From contig JBEKPZ010000185.1 of the NCBI GenBank assembly GCA_049520215.1, positions 1 through 24,283 of the forward strand: a DNA stretch of 24,283 nucleotides, given 5' to 3'. Shown here in pieces: positions 1 to 7,631 of the stretch. A program made the translations under genes and the position numbers. Position 1 is the first letter of the stretch, and the number at the start of each line of letters is the position of its first letter. Source of the stretch: Bog-159 sp049520215 (GTDB lineage: Bacteria > Acidobacteriota > Terriglobia > Bryobacterales > Bryobacteraceae). The notes beneath the pieces were generated by a model. The model did not search any database and was not told where the DNA came from. It worked only from the letters and a program-made list of their open reading frames with translations.

Positions 1-378
1 AACGTCATGGACCCGGTGTACCGGCAGTTGGACGGGTTGGCGAATGTGTTTCTGGTCGAACCTCTGGACTACGTTCCCTTCGTGGATCTGATGCGGCGCG
101 CGTACTTGCTGATCACCGATTCGGGCGGCATCCAAGAAGAAGGGCCCTCGCTCGGAAAGCCCATTTTGGTGATGCGGGAAAAGACTGAGCGGCCCGAAGC
201 GGTGGCCGCCGGCACGGTGAAACTGGTGGGCACCGACTCGGACCGGATCGTACACGAAGCCGAGCGGCTGCTGGATGACGAAGCGGAATACGGCCGCATG
301 GCGCGCATCCACAATCCATACGGCGATGGGCACGCCAGCGACCGCATAAGGCAAGCGATCGATGCCTACTTCGGCTAA
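1..378 (+). CDS. wecB: UDP-N-acetylglucosamine 2-epimerase (non-hydrolysing), C-terminal part
   Basis: The reading frame is open from the first base of the window, so this is the last 125 residues of a gene that begins outside it. The family interconverts UDP-GlcNAc and UDP-ManNAc in the cytoplasm to supply surface-polysaccharide synthesis. The stretch LITDSGGIQEEGPSLGKP followed by VMREKTERPEAVAAGT is the hallmark UDP-binding end of WecB/MnaA proteins, and the final helices are normal length, so the 3' end looks intact. The stop codon (376-378) overlaps by 4 bp the stop of the integrase gene on the opposite strand. The role fits the glycan genes further along, although an integrase pair now lies between them. 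Family assignment is near certain; the exact sugar pathway is inference. Confidence 0.95.
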   Translation, partial: NVMDPVYRQLDGLANVFLVEPLDYVPFVDLMRRAYLLITDSGGIQEEGPSLGKPILVMREKTERPEAVAAGTVKLVGTDSDRIVHEAERLLDDEAEYGRMARIHNPYGDGHASDRIRQAIDAYFG

Positions 379-1340
379 AGGCCCAGTTTAGTGGCCGCGT
401 TGTCGCGAAACAGGGAACCCTCGCGGATGTATTTCCTTACGCTGGCCAGCGACCGGTGGCCAGTCTGCTTCATGATGGCCAACTCGCTGGCGCCGTTCAT
501 GGCGGCCTGAGTGGCCAAGCCCGCGCGCAGGCTGTGACCGGCGTACTCGGCTGTCTTGAGACCGGCCCTGCCGGCAGCGCGTTTCACCAGGTAGGCAACC
601 GAATCCGCGTGCAACGCCTGCTCGCTGACCAAACCGTATTGGTCGATGGCGCGAAACAGGGGCCCAGCCGTAATGCCCGCCTGTTCCAGCCAGGCGCGGA
701 GCGCGCGCACCGGACAAGTTCGCGGATCGGAACCATACGGCAAGGCCACCGGTCTCCCCTGCCCTTCCTGGTCGGTCTTCGATTTGCCGAGCCGCACGAT
801 GAGACCATCCGGCGTCGTTTCCAGATCCTCGACGCGTAGCGCGGCCAACTCCGATCTTCGAAAGCCGCCCGCAAAGCCGGCCAGCAGCAATGCGTGATCG
901 CGCACCCCTTGGAGACCCTGCGGCAGTTCCGCAATGATGCGCTGGAGATCGGGCGTCAGCAGCGGCTTCTTCCCCTTTTGGGCGGTTCCCTTCTTGCGCT
1001 TGATTCCTTTCCAGACTTCACTCACGATGGCGTTCTGCATCGTCGCGGGCGAAGATTGGCCAGCCGCCTGATGCGCCCGATTGATGGTCGTCAGGCGCCG
1101 CGCAAGACTGGAGGTCTTGAGCGTCGCCGCACGGTCGGTTACGTACAGGGCTACCGTTTGGGGCAAGGCGGGCATGGACGCCAACTGATGGGCTTCGCAC
1201 CAGCTACAAAAGTCCCGCCAGTCGGCCTGGTAAGCCCGCAGAGTATTGCTGGCTTTGGCGGCGGCCGCGAATTCCTGAGCCTGCTGGCCGAGCGAGGCCA
1301 GTCCGCTCCTATCGGATAAAACCTGGACTGCGGTGACCAA
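375..1340 (-). CDS. Tyrosine recombinase / phage-type integrase
   Basis: A 321-residue site-specific DNA recombinase of the XerD/lambda-integrase superfamily. Residues about 20-110 form the helical core-binding domain and 125-315 the catalytic domain. All the catalytic residues can be seen: Arg161 in GGFRRSEL, Lys186 or Lys188 in GKSKTDQ, His269 and Arg272 in GHSLRAG, His295 in TGHRS and the nucleophile Tyr304 in VRKYIR. The only possible start after the upstream in-frame stop is TTG at 1340-1338, without a clear ribosome binding site. The length is normal, so the enzyme looks intact. It is divergent from the 166-aa gene at 1447, and the gap between them carries an inverted repeat shaped like a recombinase core site. 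Its 3' end overlaps wecB by 4 bp. Whether it moves an island or acts on a local site is unknown. Confidence 0.95.
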   Translation of the reverse strand: MVTAVQVLSDRSGLASLGQQAQEFAAAAKASNTLRAYQADWRDFCSWCEAHQLASMPALPQTVALYVTDRAATLKTSSLARRLTTINRAHQAAGQSSPATMQNAIVSEVWKGIKRKKGTAQKGKKPLLTPDLQRIIAELPQGLQGVRDHALLLAGFAGGFRRSELAALRVEDLETTPDGLIVRLGKSKTDQEGQGRPVALPYGSDPRTCPVRALRAWLEQAGITAGPLFRAIDQYGLVSEQALHADSVAYLVKRAAGRAGLKTAEYAGHSLRAGLATQAAMNGASELAIMKQTGHRSLASVRKYIREGSLFRDNAATKLGL

Positions 1341-1356
1341 TGCGAAATCTTAACAC

Positions 1357-1385
1357 ACTTCTGATAACGTTCTCTTATCAGAAGT
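1357..1385. repeat. Perfect 11-bp inverted repeat with 7-bp spacer, possible recombinase core site
   Basis: ACTTCTGATAA at 1357-1367 and TTATCAGAAGT at 1375-1385 are exact reverse complements separated by the asymmetric spacer CGTTCTC (1368-1374). Arms of 11 bp around a 6-8 bp spacer are the known architecture of tyrosine-recombinase core sites (dif, loxP, phage att). The repeat lies 17 bp upstream of the integrase start, in AT-rich DNA unlike its GC-rich surroundings. It could equally be an operator for the two divergent genes, or a hairpin. The repeat is seen directly; its role is inference. Confidence 0.55.
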
Positions 1386-1405
1386 TAAAACAGTCTACAT
1401 TTTTC

Positions 1406-1415
1406 GCGCATGCGC
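1406..1415. repeat. 10-bp perfect palindrome GCGCATGCGC
   Basis: The sequence GCGCATGCGC reads the same on both strands and lies in the gap between the integrase and the divergent gene at 1447. It may be an operator half of the divergent control region, but short GC palindromes also arise by chance in this base composition. Confidence 0.25.
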
Positions 1416-1446
1416 ACAATCGCCGCCATGATGTTAACTTGGTACG

Positions 1447-1947
1447 GTGCCCGATAAGCCCACGTGGTATGGGCGGTTAGACGAAGTCATCGCAGAGCTG
1501 GGCAGTCTCCCTTGGCCTTGGGTCGATCGGGAGACGCTCCAGTCTCTCCTGCAGGTTGGTCCGAGACGAGCCCAGCAAATATTGCGGCCCTGCGTGACCC
1601 GCCAGGTTGGGGCCAACGGCGTGGCCGACCGGGAGGAGTTGATAGTGCATTTGAAGCGCCTGGCGGCTGGCGACGAAGCGCACTATGAACGCCGGCGGCG
1701 GCAAAAGCTCGCCATGGTCTTGGACGGGCTGCGGCAGGCGGCGCTGACTCAGCCGAAGGTACTGGTGGAAGCGCCCACCACCGTACTCAACCAGGAACTC
1801 GCCAATCTTCCGGAGGGCGTTTCGATATCGCCAGGCGCCATCTCGATAACCTTTTCCTCACCAAATGAAGCGCTACAGAGACTTCTCGCTCTGGCCATGG
1901 CGATTGGAAATGGTTTCAGTGAATTCGAACGGATGGCCGGGAGATGA
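1447..1947 (+). CDS. Unnamed 166-aa protein with possible helix-turn-helix, paired with the integrase
   Basis: I do not recognise a named family. Residues 26-47 (VDRETLQSLLQVGPRRAQQI and on) look like a helix-turn-helix or winged-helix unit, with a basic recognition-type helix PRRAQQIL. Residues 62-100 are strongly charged and helical (HYERRRRQK). The C-terminal part (LPEGVSISPGAISITF, then EALQRLLALAMAIGN) looks like a small strand-helix domain. The GTG start at 1447 is the first start after an in-frame TAA at 1435; no good ribosome binding site precedes it. The gene is divergent from the integrase and shares its control region, so a DNA-binding partner or regulator of the recombinase is possible. 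It ends 31 bp before the convergent YfhO gene. No membrane segment or signal peptide is apparent. Confidence 0.75.
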   Translation: MPDKPTWYGRLDEVIAELGSLPWPWVDRETLQSLLQVGPRRAQQILRPCVTRQVGANGVADREELIVHLKRLAAGDEAHYERRRRQKLAMVLDGLRQAALTQPKVLVEAPTTVLNQELANLPEGVSISPGAISITFSSPNEALQRLLALAMAIGNGFSEFERMAGR

Positions 1948-1948
1948 T

Positions 1949-1963
1949 CGACCCGTGCGGTCG
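1949..1963. terminator. Weak hairpin between convergent genes
   Basis: CGACC and GGTCG form a 5-bp stem around a 5-nt loop, followed on the plus strand by TTT. It sits in the 31-bp gap between two convergent genes, where a terminator is expected, but the stem is short and the T run poor. Confidence 0.25.
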
Positions 1964-1978
1964 TTTCGACTACAGGGG

Positions 1979-4912
1979 TCATATAGGCCGCCGCCTGCGC
2001 CACCAAGCGAAACCGGCCAGGCAGACGATCCCCGCTCCGGAGATCGCCGCTCCGGTTGCAAACGAAGCAGGTTCATAAGCGAACCGCACCAAGTGCCTGC
2101 CCGGCTGGAGCAGGACGCCACGAAACAGGTAATTCGCCGTGATCCAATGCGACCGCCGTCCATCGACGTACACCTTCCAGCCGGGATAGTCGCTGTCGTT
2201 GAGCACCAACAGCGTGGGCCGCTCCACGGCCGCATCGATCGTCACTTCCTGCGAGGCATAGGACAGAATTCCGGCGGCGCGCACCCGCTCGGGGGGCACG
2301 CCGTTGAGGCTCCGAATCGCGGCCAGATCCGCAGAGTTCAGACCGGTTGACGAAACTACAGCCGTCTGAAATATGTCAAGGGACGGGTCTGCGAGTCTGA
2401 CCAGCGCCGCCGCGTCATCCCGCGCAACTTCCACGCCGGAAAACAGGGCCGCCCGCGGCAGATAGTCCGGAGACTCGTAGATCTTGATTTCGTGGTCGTA
2501 CACTTGCCGGAACACTGGCGGCGCGGTAACGTCGCCGTTGAAATGAGGGTCGCCCCAACCCGCCCAAGCCGCACAAGTGTTCCCTTCCGGTTCTCCTGTC
2601 GTGGTGAACAGCAACTCCACATTTTGCCCCATGTACTCGTTCAGATCGACCGACCCCGGAATCCAGCGGCGCTCCGCCAGATTGTGCTTGGGATCGATAT
2701 AACGGTCGTACAACAGTCGAATGCGTCCGGCGCTGTCGCGGATTTCCAAGCGGAACCGCACGCCGGCGCCGCATAGCGGCATGGATCCGTCATAAACCGC
2801 CGGTTGCATGGCCAGGCTGAAAGAGAATTCGCGGCTGGCTGGGGTGATGGTAGTTCTGAACGGCAGACGCTCGTAGACCGGATGCTCATACAGAACCGGC
2901 TTGGTCTCTCCCGAAATAGTGAATGTCCGGATTTCGACCAGGTTTTCCCGTCCCGGCGAGAGCCGGCCCACATTCTGCCGGATAACTTCCTGGGCCAGCC
3001 CAGGCTGCATGCCATACGGCGCGAGCGTCAGAAGAAATCTCACCGAAGAGAGTTGCAGCAGCCGTCTCTTGAGGGGGCTGTCGAGCGGGAGCCAGCGGAG
3101 GCCGGTAAAACGGTTGACGAGGTCCCCACGCTTCGCCGGCGGCAACTCCTCCCGCAAGAAGAGCCGGATAAAATCAAAGTACTTGTGGTAATACATGGCA
3201 TCCAGGCCGCGAATATCGCCGAGCTGAAAACTGCCTGCCCAGTCCGGGTGCAGGATTCCCTCTCGTCCGAATATGCGCTCGTGGCCTCGGATGCCGGCTT
3301 TCAGATAGTCGATGTAGGGGGCTCCGCGGTACGGGTTCGCGTCAACGCTGGTCGAACGCGTCAGGACATAGTAAACCGGATAAATGTAGTTGCCGGCCAT
3401 CTCCGCGGCCAGCAGCATTACCAGGGTGGCAGGCAGCCATTTTGCAGTAGCGGGTCGAGCCGGTCCGAGGAGAAGAACCGCGGCCGCGAACAACACGGCG
3501 ACGCTCCCCCCGAGGCTCAGATAAAACTCATGGGGTTGCGCCTTCGCCGCCAGCACCGCAGGCAGGGAAAATGCCAGAGCCGCGGCTAACACCCCAAAGA
3601 CGAGCAGGAGCGATACAACAAGACGACGACGGCTCGCCGTGCCTGTCAAAATTTGATGCATGCCGCATGCGCAGAGCACGGCGACCGCGAAGGCCAGCAG
3701 CGCTTCGTCGTACTTTACAAACCAAATAAGCTGGCAAAACGGCAGACGTCCGATCGAATTGATTACGGGCGCGCCGTACCGCTTCAAAACGATAGCCAAA
3801 GCGGATGCCAGGAAGAATAGCGTGAGGCGCCGCTCGCCATGGAAGCGGGTTTCTGTCCTGCGGATCAGACCACCCACCGCCACGACCGCAAACAGGACCT
3901 GCACCACTCCCATGAAACCCCGCAGGCTGTCGTATCCGCCGAGGCCGGGACCGATGGACGCCCAGGCAGGTCCGAAGAGCGTGGGAATGATGTAGGTGAA
4001 CAGCGAGAGGCCCAACCCGTCGTGCTGCAGGCCGGTGATGAATCCCTGCACGTTTGCGGGTTGATGCGAATCAAACGAAAGCCGCATGTATTCGAAGAAT
4101 GGCACCAGGAGAAAGGCCGCCAGCACCAGCCCTAATCCCTGAGTGAAGAGAAAGTACTTCAGTTGAGTAACGCGCGCGGAGGTGGGACCCCACCCGAGCC
4201 GGAAGAGGAAATAGGCGCAGCCGAATGCCAGAACCAGAAACGCGCTTTCCGGCATGCCCCCCACAATGCACAGGAACGTGACTGCGATCGACAGCATTAC
4301 GTTACCGGTGCTTTGCTTTCTAAGCAGGCGCTCCGTGGCCAGAAACACGGCGGGGACCAGCATGTCCACGCTCAGGTGCGGCATGTTGAAAAAGAGGATA
4401 TAGTAGCCCGACAGCATGCAGGCAATCCCGCCGGCGATGGAGGGGACGAAGGGCAGGAAAAGCCGCAAGTAAAGGTACGTACAGAGGCCCATAAGAAGAA
4501 AGCGGGCCAGGATGAAGAAATTGAACGTGCGTGGTCCGGGATCGAGGGCAAACAGGACAAAGAGCGGGTGGAACGGCTGCGACTGCATGTTCGCTGCCAG
4601 CGGCGCGCCATACGATAGATAAGGATTCCAAAGGGGCAAACGTCTTTCGTGGAAATACTGATGGTGGACCAACGCGGCATCCGGCTCCAGCAGCCAGCCC
4701 GAGGCGCCCATATCGTTACCCCGAGAGAGGCTCAGTCCCTGGCTGCCATTGCCGTATGCGCCATTGGGCATCACGCTGGGTACGTCGCGAGATGCGCCGA
4801 GCAACGTCTGATTTCCCCAGATGAACGGAAAGAAGCAGAGATGCAACGCCAGGATGAGTAAGAGTACGGCGGAGAGAGTCTGGCGCTTGCCCAGCCAGGC
4901 GACTATCTCCAT
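1979..4912 (-). CDS. YfhO-family polytopic membrane protein (977 aa)
   Basis: A very large integral membrane protein of the bacterial YfhO family, whose members are linked to glycosylation of surface polymers using lipid-linked donors. The first hydrophobic helix spans about residues 12-30. A conserved outward loop follows, with WNPYLSYGAPLAANMQSQPF near residues 95-113. About ten or more helices occupy the N-terminal half. A long extracytoplasmic region follows, and the family's C-terminal signature YPGWKVYVDG (909-918) precedes a last helix at about 951-971 and a basic tail. The frame opens further upstream, but the start chosen is ATG at 4912, which has GGAG 8 nt before it and overlaps the upstream glycosyltransferase by only 10 bp. 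It is the last gene of the wzm-wzt-glycosyltransferase operon, which suggests it modifies the exported glycan. The sugar added is unknown. Confidence 0.88.
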   Translation of the reverse strand: MEIVAWLGKRQTLSAVLLLILALHLCFFPFIWGNQTLLGASRDVPSVMPNGAYGNGSQGLSLSRGNDMGASGWLLEPDAALVHHQYFHERRLPLWNPYLSYGAPLAANMQSQPFHPLFVLFALDPGPRTFNFFILARFLLMGLCTYLYLRLFLPFVPSIAGGIACMLSGYYILFFNMPHLSVDMLVPAVFLATERLLRKQSTGNVMLSIAVTFLCIVGGMPESAFLVLAFGCAYFLFRLGWGPTSARVTQLKYFLFTQGLGLVLAAFLLVPFFEYMRLSFDSHQPANVQGFITGLQHDGLGLSLFTYIIPTLFGPAWASIGPGLGGYDSLRGFMGVVQVLFAVVAVGGLIRRTETRFHGERRLTLFFLASALAIVLKRYGAPVINSIGRLPFCQLIWFVKYDEALLAFAVAVLCACGMHQILTGTASRRRLVVSLLLVFGVLAAALAFSLPAVLAAKAQPHEFYLSLGGSVAVLFAAAVLLLGPARPATAKWLPATLVMLLAAEMAGNYIYPVYYVLTRSTSVDANPYRGAPYIDYLKAGIRGHERIFGREGILHPDWAGSFQLGDIRGLDAMYYHKYFDFIRLFLREELPPAKRGDLVNRFTGLRWLPLDSPLKRRLLQLSSVRFLLTLAPYGMQPGLAQEVIRQNVGRLSPGRENLVEIRTFTISGETKPVLYEHPVYERLPFRTTITPASREFSFSLAMQPAVYDGSMPLCGAGVRFRLEIRDSAGRIRLLYDRYIDPKHNLAERRWIPGSVDLNEYMGQNVELLFTTTGEPEGNTCAAWAGWGDPHFNGDVTAPPVFRQVYDHEIKIYESPDYLPRAALFSGVEVARDDAAALVRLADPSLDIFQTAVVSSTGLNSADLAAIRSLNGVPPERVRAAGILSYASQEVTIDAAVERPTLLVLNDSDYPGWKVYVDGRRSHWITANYLFRGVLLQPGRHLVRFAYEPASFATGAAISGAGIVCLAGFAWWRRRRPI

Positions 4913-6894
4913 GCAGCCGGCTCCACCAAATCCTGCAGTTCCAACCCGGCATCCTCCATGGTGCGCCGGAGATGGGGGCTGTAGAAGGGATCGCCGCGCT
5001 CCAGCCAGGCGGCCCAGCGCTGCTCGAACAGATAGCGTTCTTCCAGGCGCACGCCCGCTTGGCGCGATTGGCATTCATAGTGGCGCAACACGGCCGCCGG
5101 TTCCACAATCACTTCATAGCCGGCTTGGCGCGCGCGCAGGCACAAGTCGACGTCGTTATAGTTTGCCGGGAACGATGCATCGAAGCCGCCCAACTCCTCG
5201 AACACGCTCTTGCGGATGGCCAGACAGGCGCCCGTAACGGCGCTGACGTTGCGCGTGAAGGGCAGCCAGTTCCAATACGGGGAGCCGAAGGTGTTGCGAT
5301 GCAAATGCCCGGCGCCTTCCATGATGCCGATGACGATGCCGGCGTGCTGGATGGCGCCCGAGGGGTATATGAGCTTTGCGCCGACGGCCCCTACCTCACG
5401 GCGGTTGGCGTGCGCCAGCAGGGCGGTGAGCCATTCGGAGTCGAGCGGCTCGACATCGTCATTCATAAAGACCAGCACTTCGCCGGTAGCATGCCTGGCG
5501 CCCAGGTTGTTCATGGCCGCAAAGTTGAAGGGCCCCGTATATCGCACCCTCACGCAGGTGCACGCTTCCAACAGCCGGTCCATGGCCGCGATGCCGCCTG
5601 TGCGGTGCTGCACAACGACGATCTCCCGGTGGGGGTGAGAGGTATGCTTTTCGACCGCCTCCAGGCAACGCTGCAACAGTTTCGCGTTCCGCGAACAAAC
5701 GATCAGGCTGGCACGCAGGCTGGCTGGGACGGACCATCGGACGCGATAGGTATTGGGGAAGGCCCCCACCGTTACCACTGCCTGCGGGTCCCGCAGCGCA
5801 ACCGTTTCCGAAAGGGCCCGCAGCCCGGCGGCTTGGGTATAGGGTTTGGCCGCGGCGTGGAGAGCCGTCGAATCCGGGTGCTGCCGCCAGTGATAAAGCA
5901 CGCGGGGAATGTGCCGGATGGACGTCGACCGCATAGCCAGGCGCAGGGCCAGATCGTAATCCTGGCTGCCGTCATATCCGGCGCGGAACCAGCCCAGTTC
6001 CCTCAGCATGGCGGTGCGGAGCACCAGCAGATGGCCCAAGTACATGCCGCACCGCAGCAGGTCCGGAGAAAAGGTGGGCTTGAAAATCGGCTGCACCCGG
6101 CGGTCGTGGCCGTCCAGGTAATCCTCGTCGCTGTACAACAGGTCGGGTTGCGCATCCTGGACGGCTTCGGCCACACAGCCGAGCGCGTGCGGCGCCAGTA
6201 CATCATCCTGATCCAGGAAAGCGGCGTATTCCCCGCTGGCCAATTCGCCCGCGCGGCTTAAAGCGCCTGCAATGCCCAGGTGCTCGCTCGAGCGCGCAAA
6301 ACGGATACGTGGTTCCGTTGCGCTCAGGGCGGCAAAATAGGCGGCCACCCAATCCTGTGCGGAGGCATCGTCGCACACACAAAGCTGCCAGCAGCCGTAG
6401 GTCTGGCCGAGGACGGAGGCCACTGCCGCTTCCAGCCAATCGCGCCGGGGATTGTGCACCGGTAATATCAGGCTGATAAGCGGTTGCCGGGGGAGCCGGC
6501 GCTGACCTGGCGCCGGTTCGCTCTCTACCCAAAGCCGGTAACGATCCGCTGTAAAGTGAGGATGCACCAACTTCAGATAGAGCGGATGCAAAGGAGAATG
6601 CAGGAGCAATTGGCCCAGGCGCCCCTTCCAGTCCCCCAAGAACCGGCCGGGCCACTGCAGAGCCCGCAGGAACCGGCTATTCTCAATGTCGAGCAGCCGG
6701 CGCTCTAACTCGGCGTAATGCCGTACCGCCTGCTTCTGGCCGGCCTCGATGTGCGAAAGGGCCTCTTCCAGAAACCCAGTGAGCGCCGCCAGTTCCTGCC
6801 GTGACGGCGGGGAGTCCGTACGGCGCAGCAACTCCTGCAGTTCCGCGATCGCCCGGCGTAGTTGTACCGTGTTTCCGGCCAGGTTTCCTCGCAT
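4903..6894 (-). CDS. Large glycosyltransferase with two GT2 (GT-A) domains
   Basis: A 663-residue cytoplasmic glycosyltransferase likely to build the exported glycan. Residues 1-75 are a charged helical, probably coiled-coil region. An amphipathic stretch (SRFLRALQWPGRFL, about 73-86), often seen before such domains, comes next. The first GT2 domain runs about 139-345 with DDAS at 175-178 and DQDD at 228-231. The second runs about 394-620 with MNDD near 477-480, VTGACLAI near 553-560 and NDVDLCLR near 580. Both have the acidic motifs expected to bind metal and nucleotide sugar, so both may be active and could make alternating linkages. The start is ATG 6894, overlapping the stop of wzt by one base (TAATG). 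The open frame extends 34 codons further, but only inside wzt. Donor sugars cannot be read from the sequence. Confidence 0.93.
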   Translation of the reverse strand: MRGNLAGNTVQLRRAIAELQELLRRTDSPPSRQELAALTGFLEEALSHIEAGQKQAVRHYAELERRLLDIENSRFLRALQWPGRFLGDWKGRLGQLLLHSPLHPLYLKLVHPHFTADRYRLWVESEPAPGQRRLPRQPLISLILPVHNPRRDWLEAAVASVLGQTYGCWQLCVCDDASAQDWVAAYFAALSATEPRIRFARSSEHLGIAGALSRAGELASGEYAAFLDQDDVLAPHALGCVAEAVQDAQPDLLYSDEDYLDGHDRRVQPIFKPTFSPDLLRCGMYLGHLLVLRTAMLRELGWFRAGYDGSQDYDLALRLAMRSTSIRHIPRVLYHWRQHPDSTALHAAAKPYTQAAGLRALSETVALRDPQAVVTVGAFPNTYRVRWSVPASLRASLIVCSRNAKLLQRCLEAVEKHTSHPHREIVVVQHRTGGIAAMDRLLEACTCVRVRYTGPFNFAAMNNLGARHATGEVLVFMNDDVEPLDSEWLTALLAHANRREVGAVGAKLIYPSGAIQHAGIVIGIMEGAGHLHRNTFGSPYWNWLPFTRNVSAVTGACLAIRKSVFEELGGFDASFPANYNDVDLCLRARQAGYEVIVEPAAVLRHYECQSRQAGVRLEERYLFEQRWAAWLERGDPFYSPHLRRTMEDAGLELQDLVEPAAWR
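4921..4924 (-). promoter_or_regulatory. Ribosome binding site that decides the YfhO start
   Basis: GGAG on the minus strand lies 8 nt before ATG 4912. This supports that start over the open frame extending to 5074, which would overlap the upstream gene by about 170 bp. Confidence 0.55.
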
Positions 6895-7625
6895 TAGGCA
6901 CGTGCGGGCTGCCGCCCCGCATATGCTTCCAAAACGCCGGCTACCGGACCACTCAGGATCAATTCGCCATGGTCGAGCCAGACGGCGCGGTCGCATAGCT
7001 GCTGGATCATGCTGGTGTGCGACACGAACAGCAGCGTCTTCCCAGCATTTCTGAATTCGCGTATCTTGTCAATGCATTTGGCTTGAAATGCCGCGTCGCC
7101 CACCGCCAGGACCTCGTCGATCAGCAGAATCTCAGGATCCCTCATGATCGCCACGGAAAATGCCAGCCGCATGGTCATGCCCGTGGAATAGGTCCGCAAA
7201 GGCTCATCGATGAATTCGCGGATCCCCGAGAATTCCACGATGTGTTCGAACGCCGCGGCGGTCTGCTTGCGCGACAGCCCTAGTAAGGCGGCATTTAACC
7301 GGACATTCTCCCGCCCCGTGAGGCTGGGATGAAAGCCCGATCCCAGTTCCAGCAAAGCGGTCACCTGCCCGTTCACCACGACCGTGCCTTCATCGGGCTT
7401 CGAGATGCCCGCCACGAGACCCAGCAAAGTGCTCTTGCCCGCTCCGTTGCTCCCGATCACCGCCAGGCTTTCCCCGCGCTCCACGGAGAACGAGACGTGT
7501 TTCAACGCAAAGAACGGATCGTCTTTTTGTCCCGTGAAAAGCCGCGTCAGATGATTGCGCAGCAGCATCTGCCCGGCATGCCGGGTAAATTTCTTGGAGA
7601 CGTTGTCGAATTCAATCACCCTCAT
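6894..7625 (-). CDS. wzt: Wzt-like ABC transporter ATP-binding protein for polysaccharide export
   Basis: A 243-residue ATPase that, with the neighbouring permease, exports lipid-linked glycan across the inner membrane. Walker A is GSNGAGKST (58-66). The signature is the degenerate YSTGM (146-150) typical of the Wzt/TagH subfamily. Walker B is EILLIDE (165-171) and the switch histidine is His203 in FVSHTS. LLELGSGFHPSLTGREN, near 91-107, is another marker of this subfamily. The protein ends right after the nucleotide-binding domain, so the C-terminal carbohydrate-binding domain found in Wzt proteins that recognise a capped O-antigen is absent. The start is ATG 7625, with a GAGAGA-like ribosome binding site, 6 nt after the wzm stop. 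The pairing with the permease makes the function firm; the cargo is inferred from neighbours. Confidence 0.95.
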   Translation of the reverse strand: MRVIEFDNVSKKFTRHAGQMLLRNHLTRLFTGQKDDPFFALKHVSFSVERGESLAVIGSNGAGKSTLLGLVAGISKPDEGTVVVNGQVTALLELGSGFHPSLTGRENVRLNAALLGLSRKQTAAAFEHIVEFSGIREFIDEPLRTYSTGMTMRLAFSVAIMRDPEILLIDEVLAVGDAAFQAKCIDKIREFRNAGKTLLFVSHTSMIQQLCDRAVWLDHGELILSGPVAGVLEAYAGRQPARA

Positions 7626-7631
7626 GGTCTC

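Noticed and set aside
1375..1401. Possible promoter TTATCA-N15-TACATT for the 166-aa gene
   Set aside because: Both boxes match consensus at only four of six positions and the 15-bp spacing is short; it also overlaps the inverted repeat.
1865..2350. Plus-strand open frame overlapping two genes
   Set aside because: It straddles the end of the 166-aa gene and the 3' part of the YfhO gene on the other strand, with no conserved features.
4913..5074. N-terminal extension of the YfhO frame
   Set aside because: It would lie inside the glycosyltransferase gene; ATG 4912 has a good ribosome binding site and begins directly with a normal membrane helix.
4972..6261. Long open frame on the plus strand (429 codons)
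   Set aside because: It is antisense to the conserved double-GT2 gene, has no recognisable domain, and reflects the high GC content.
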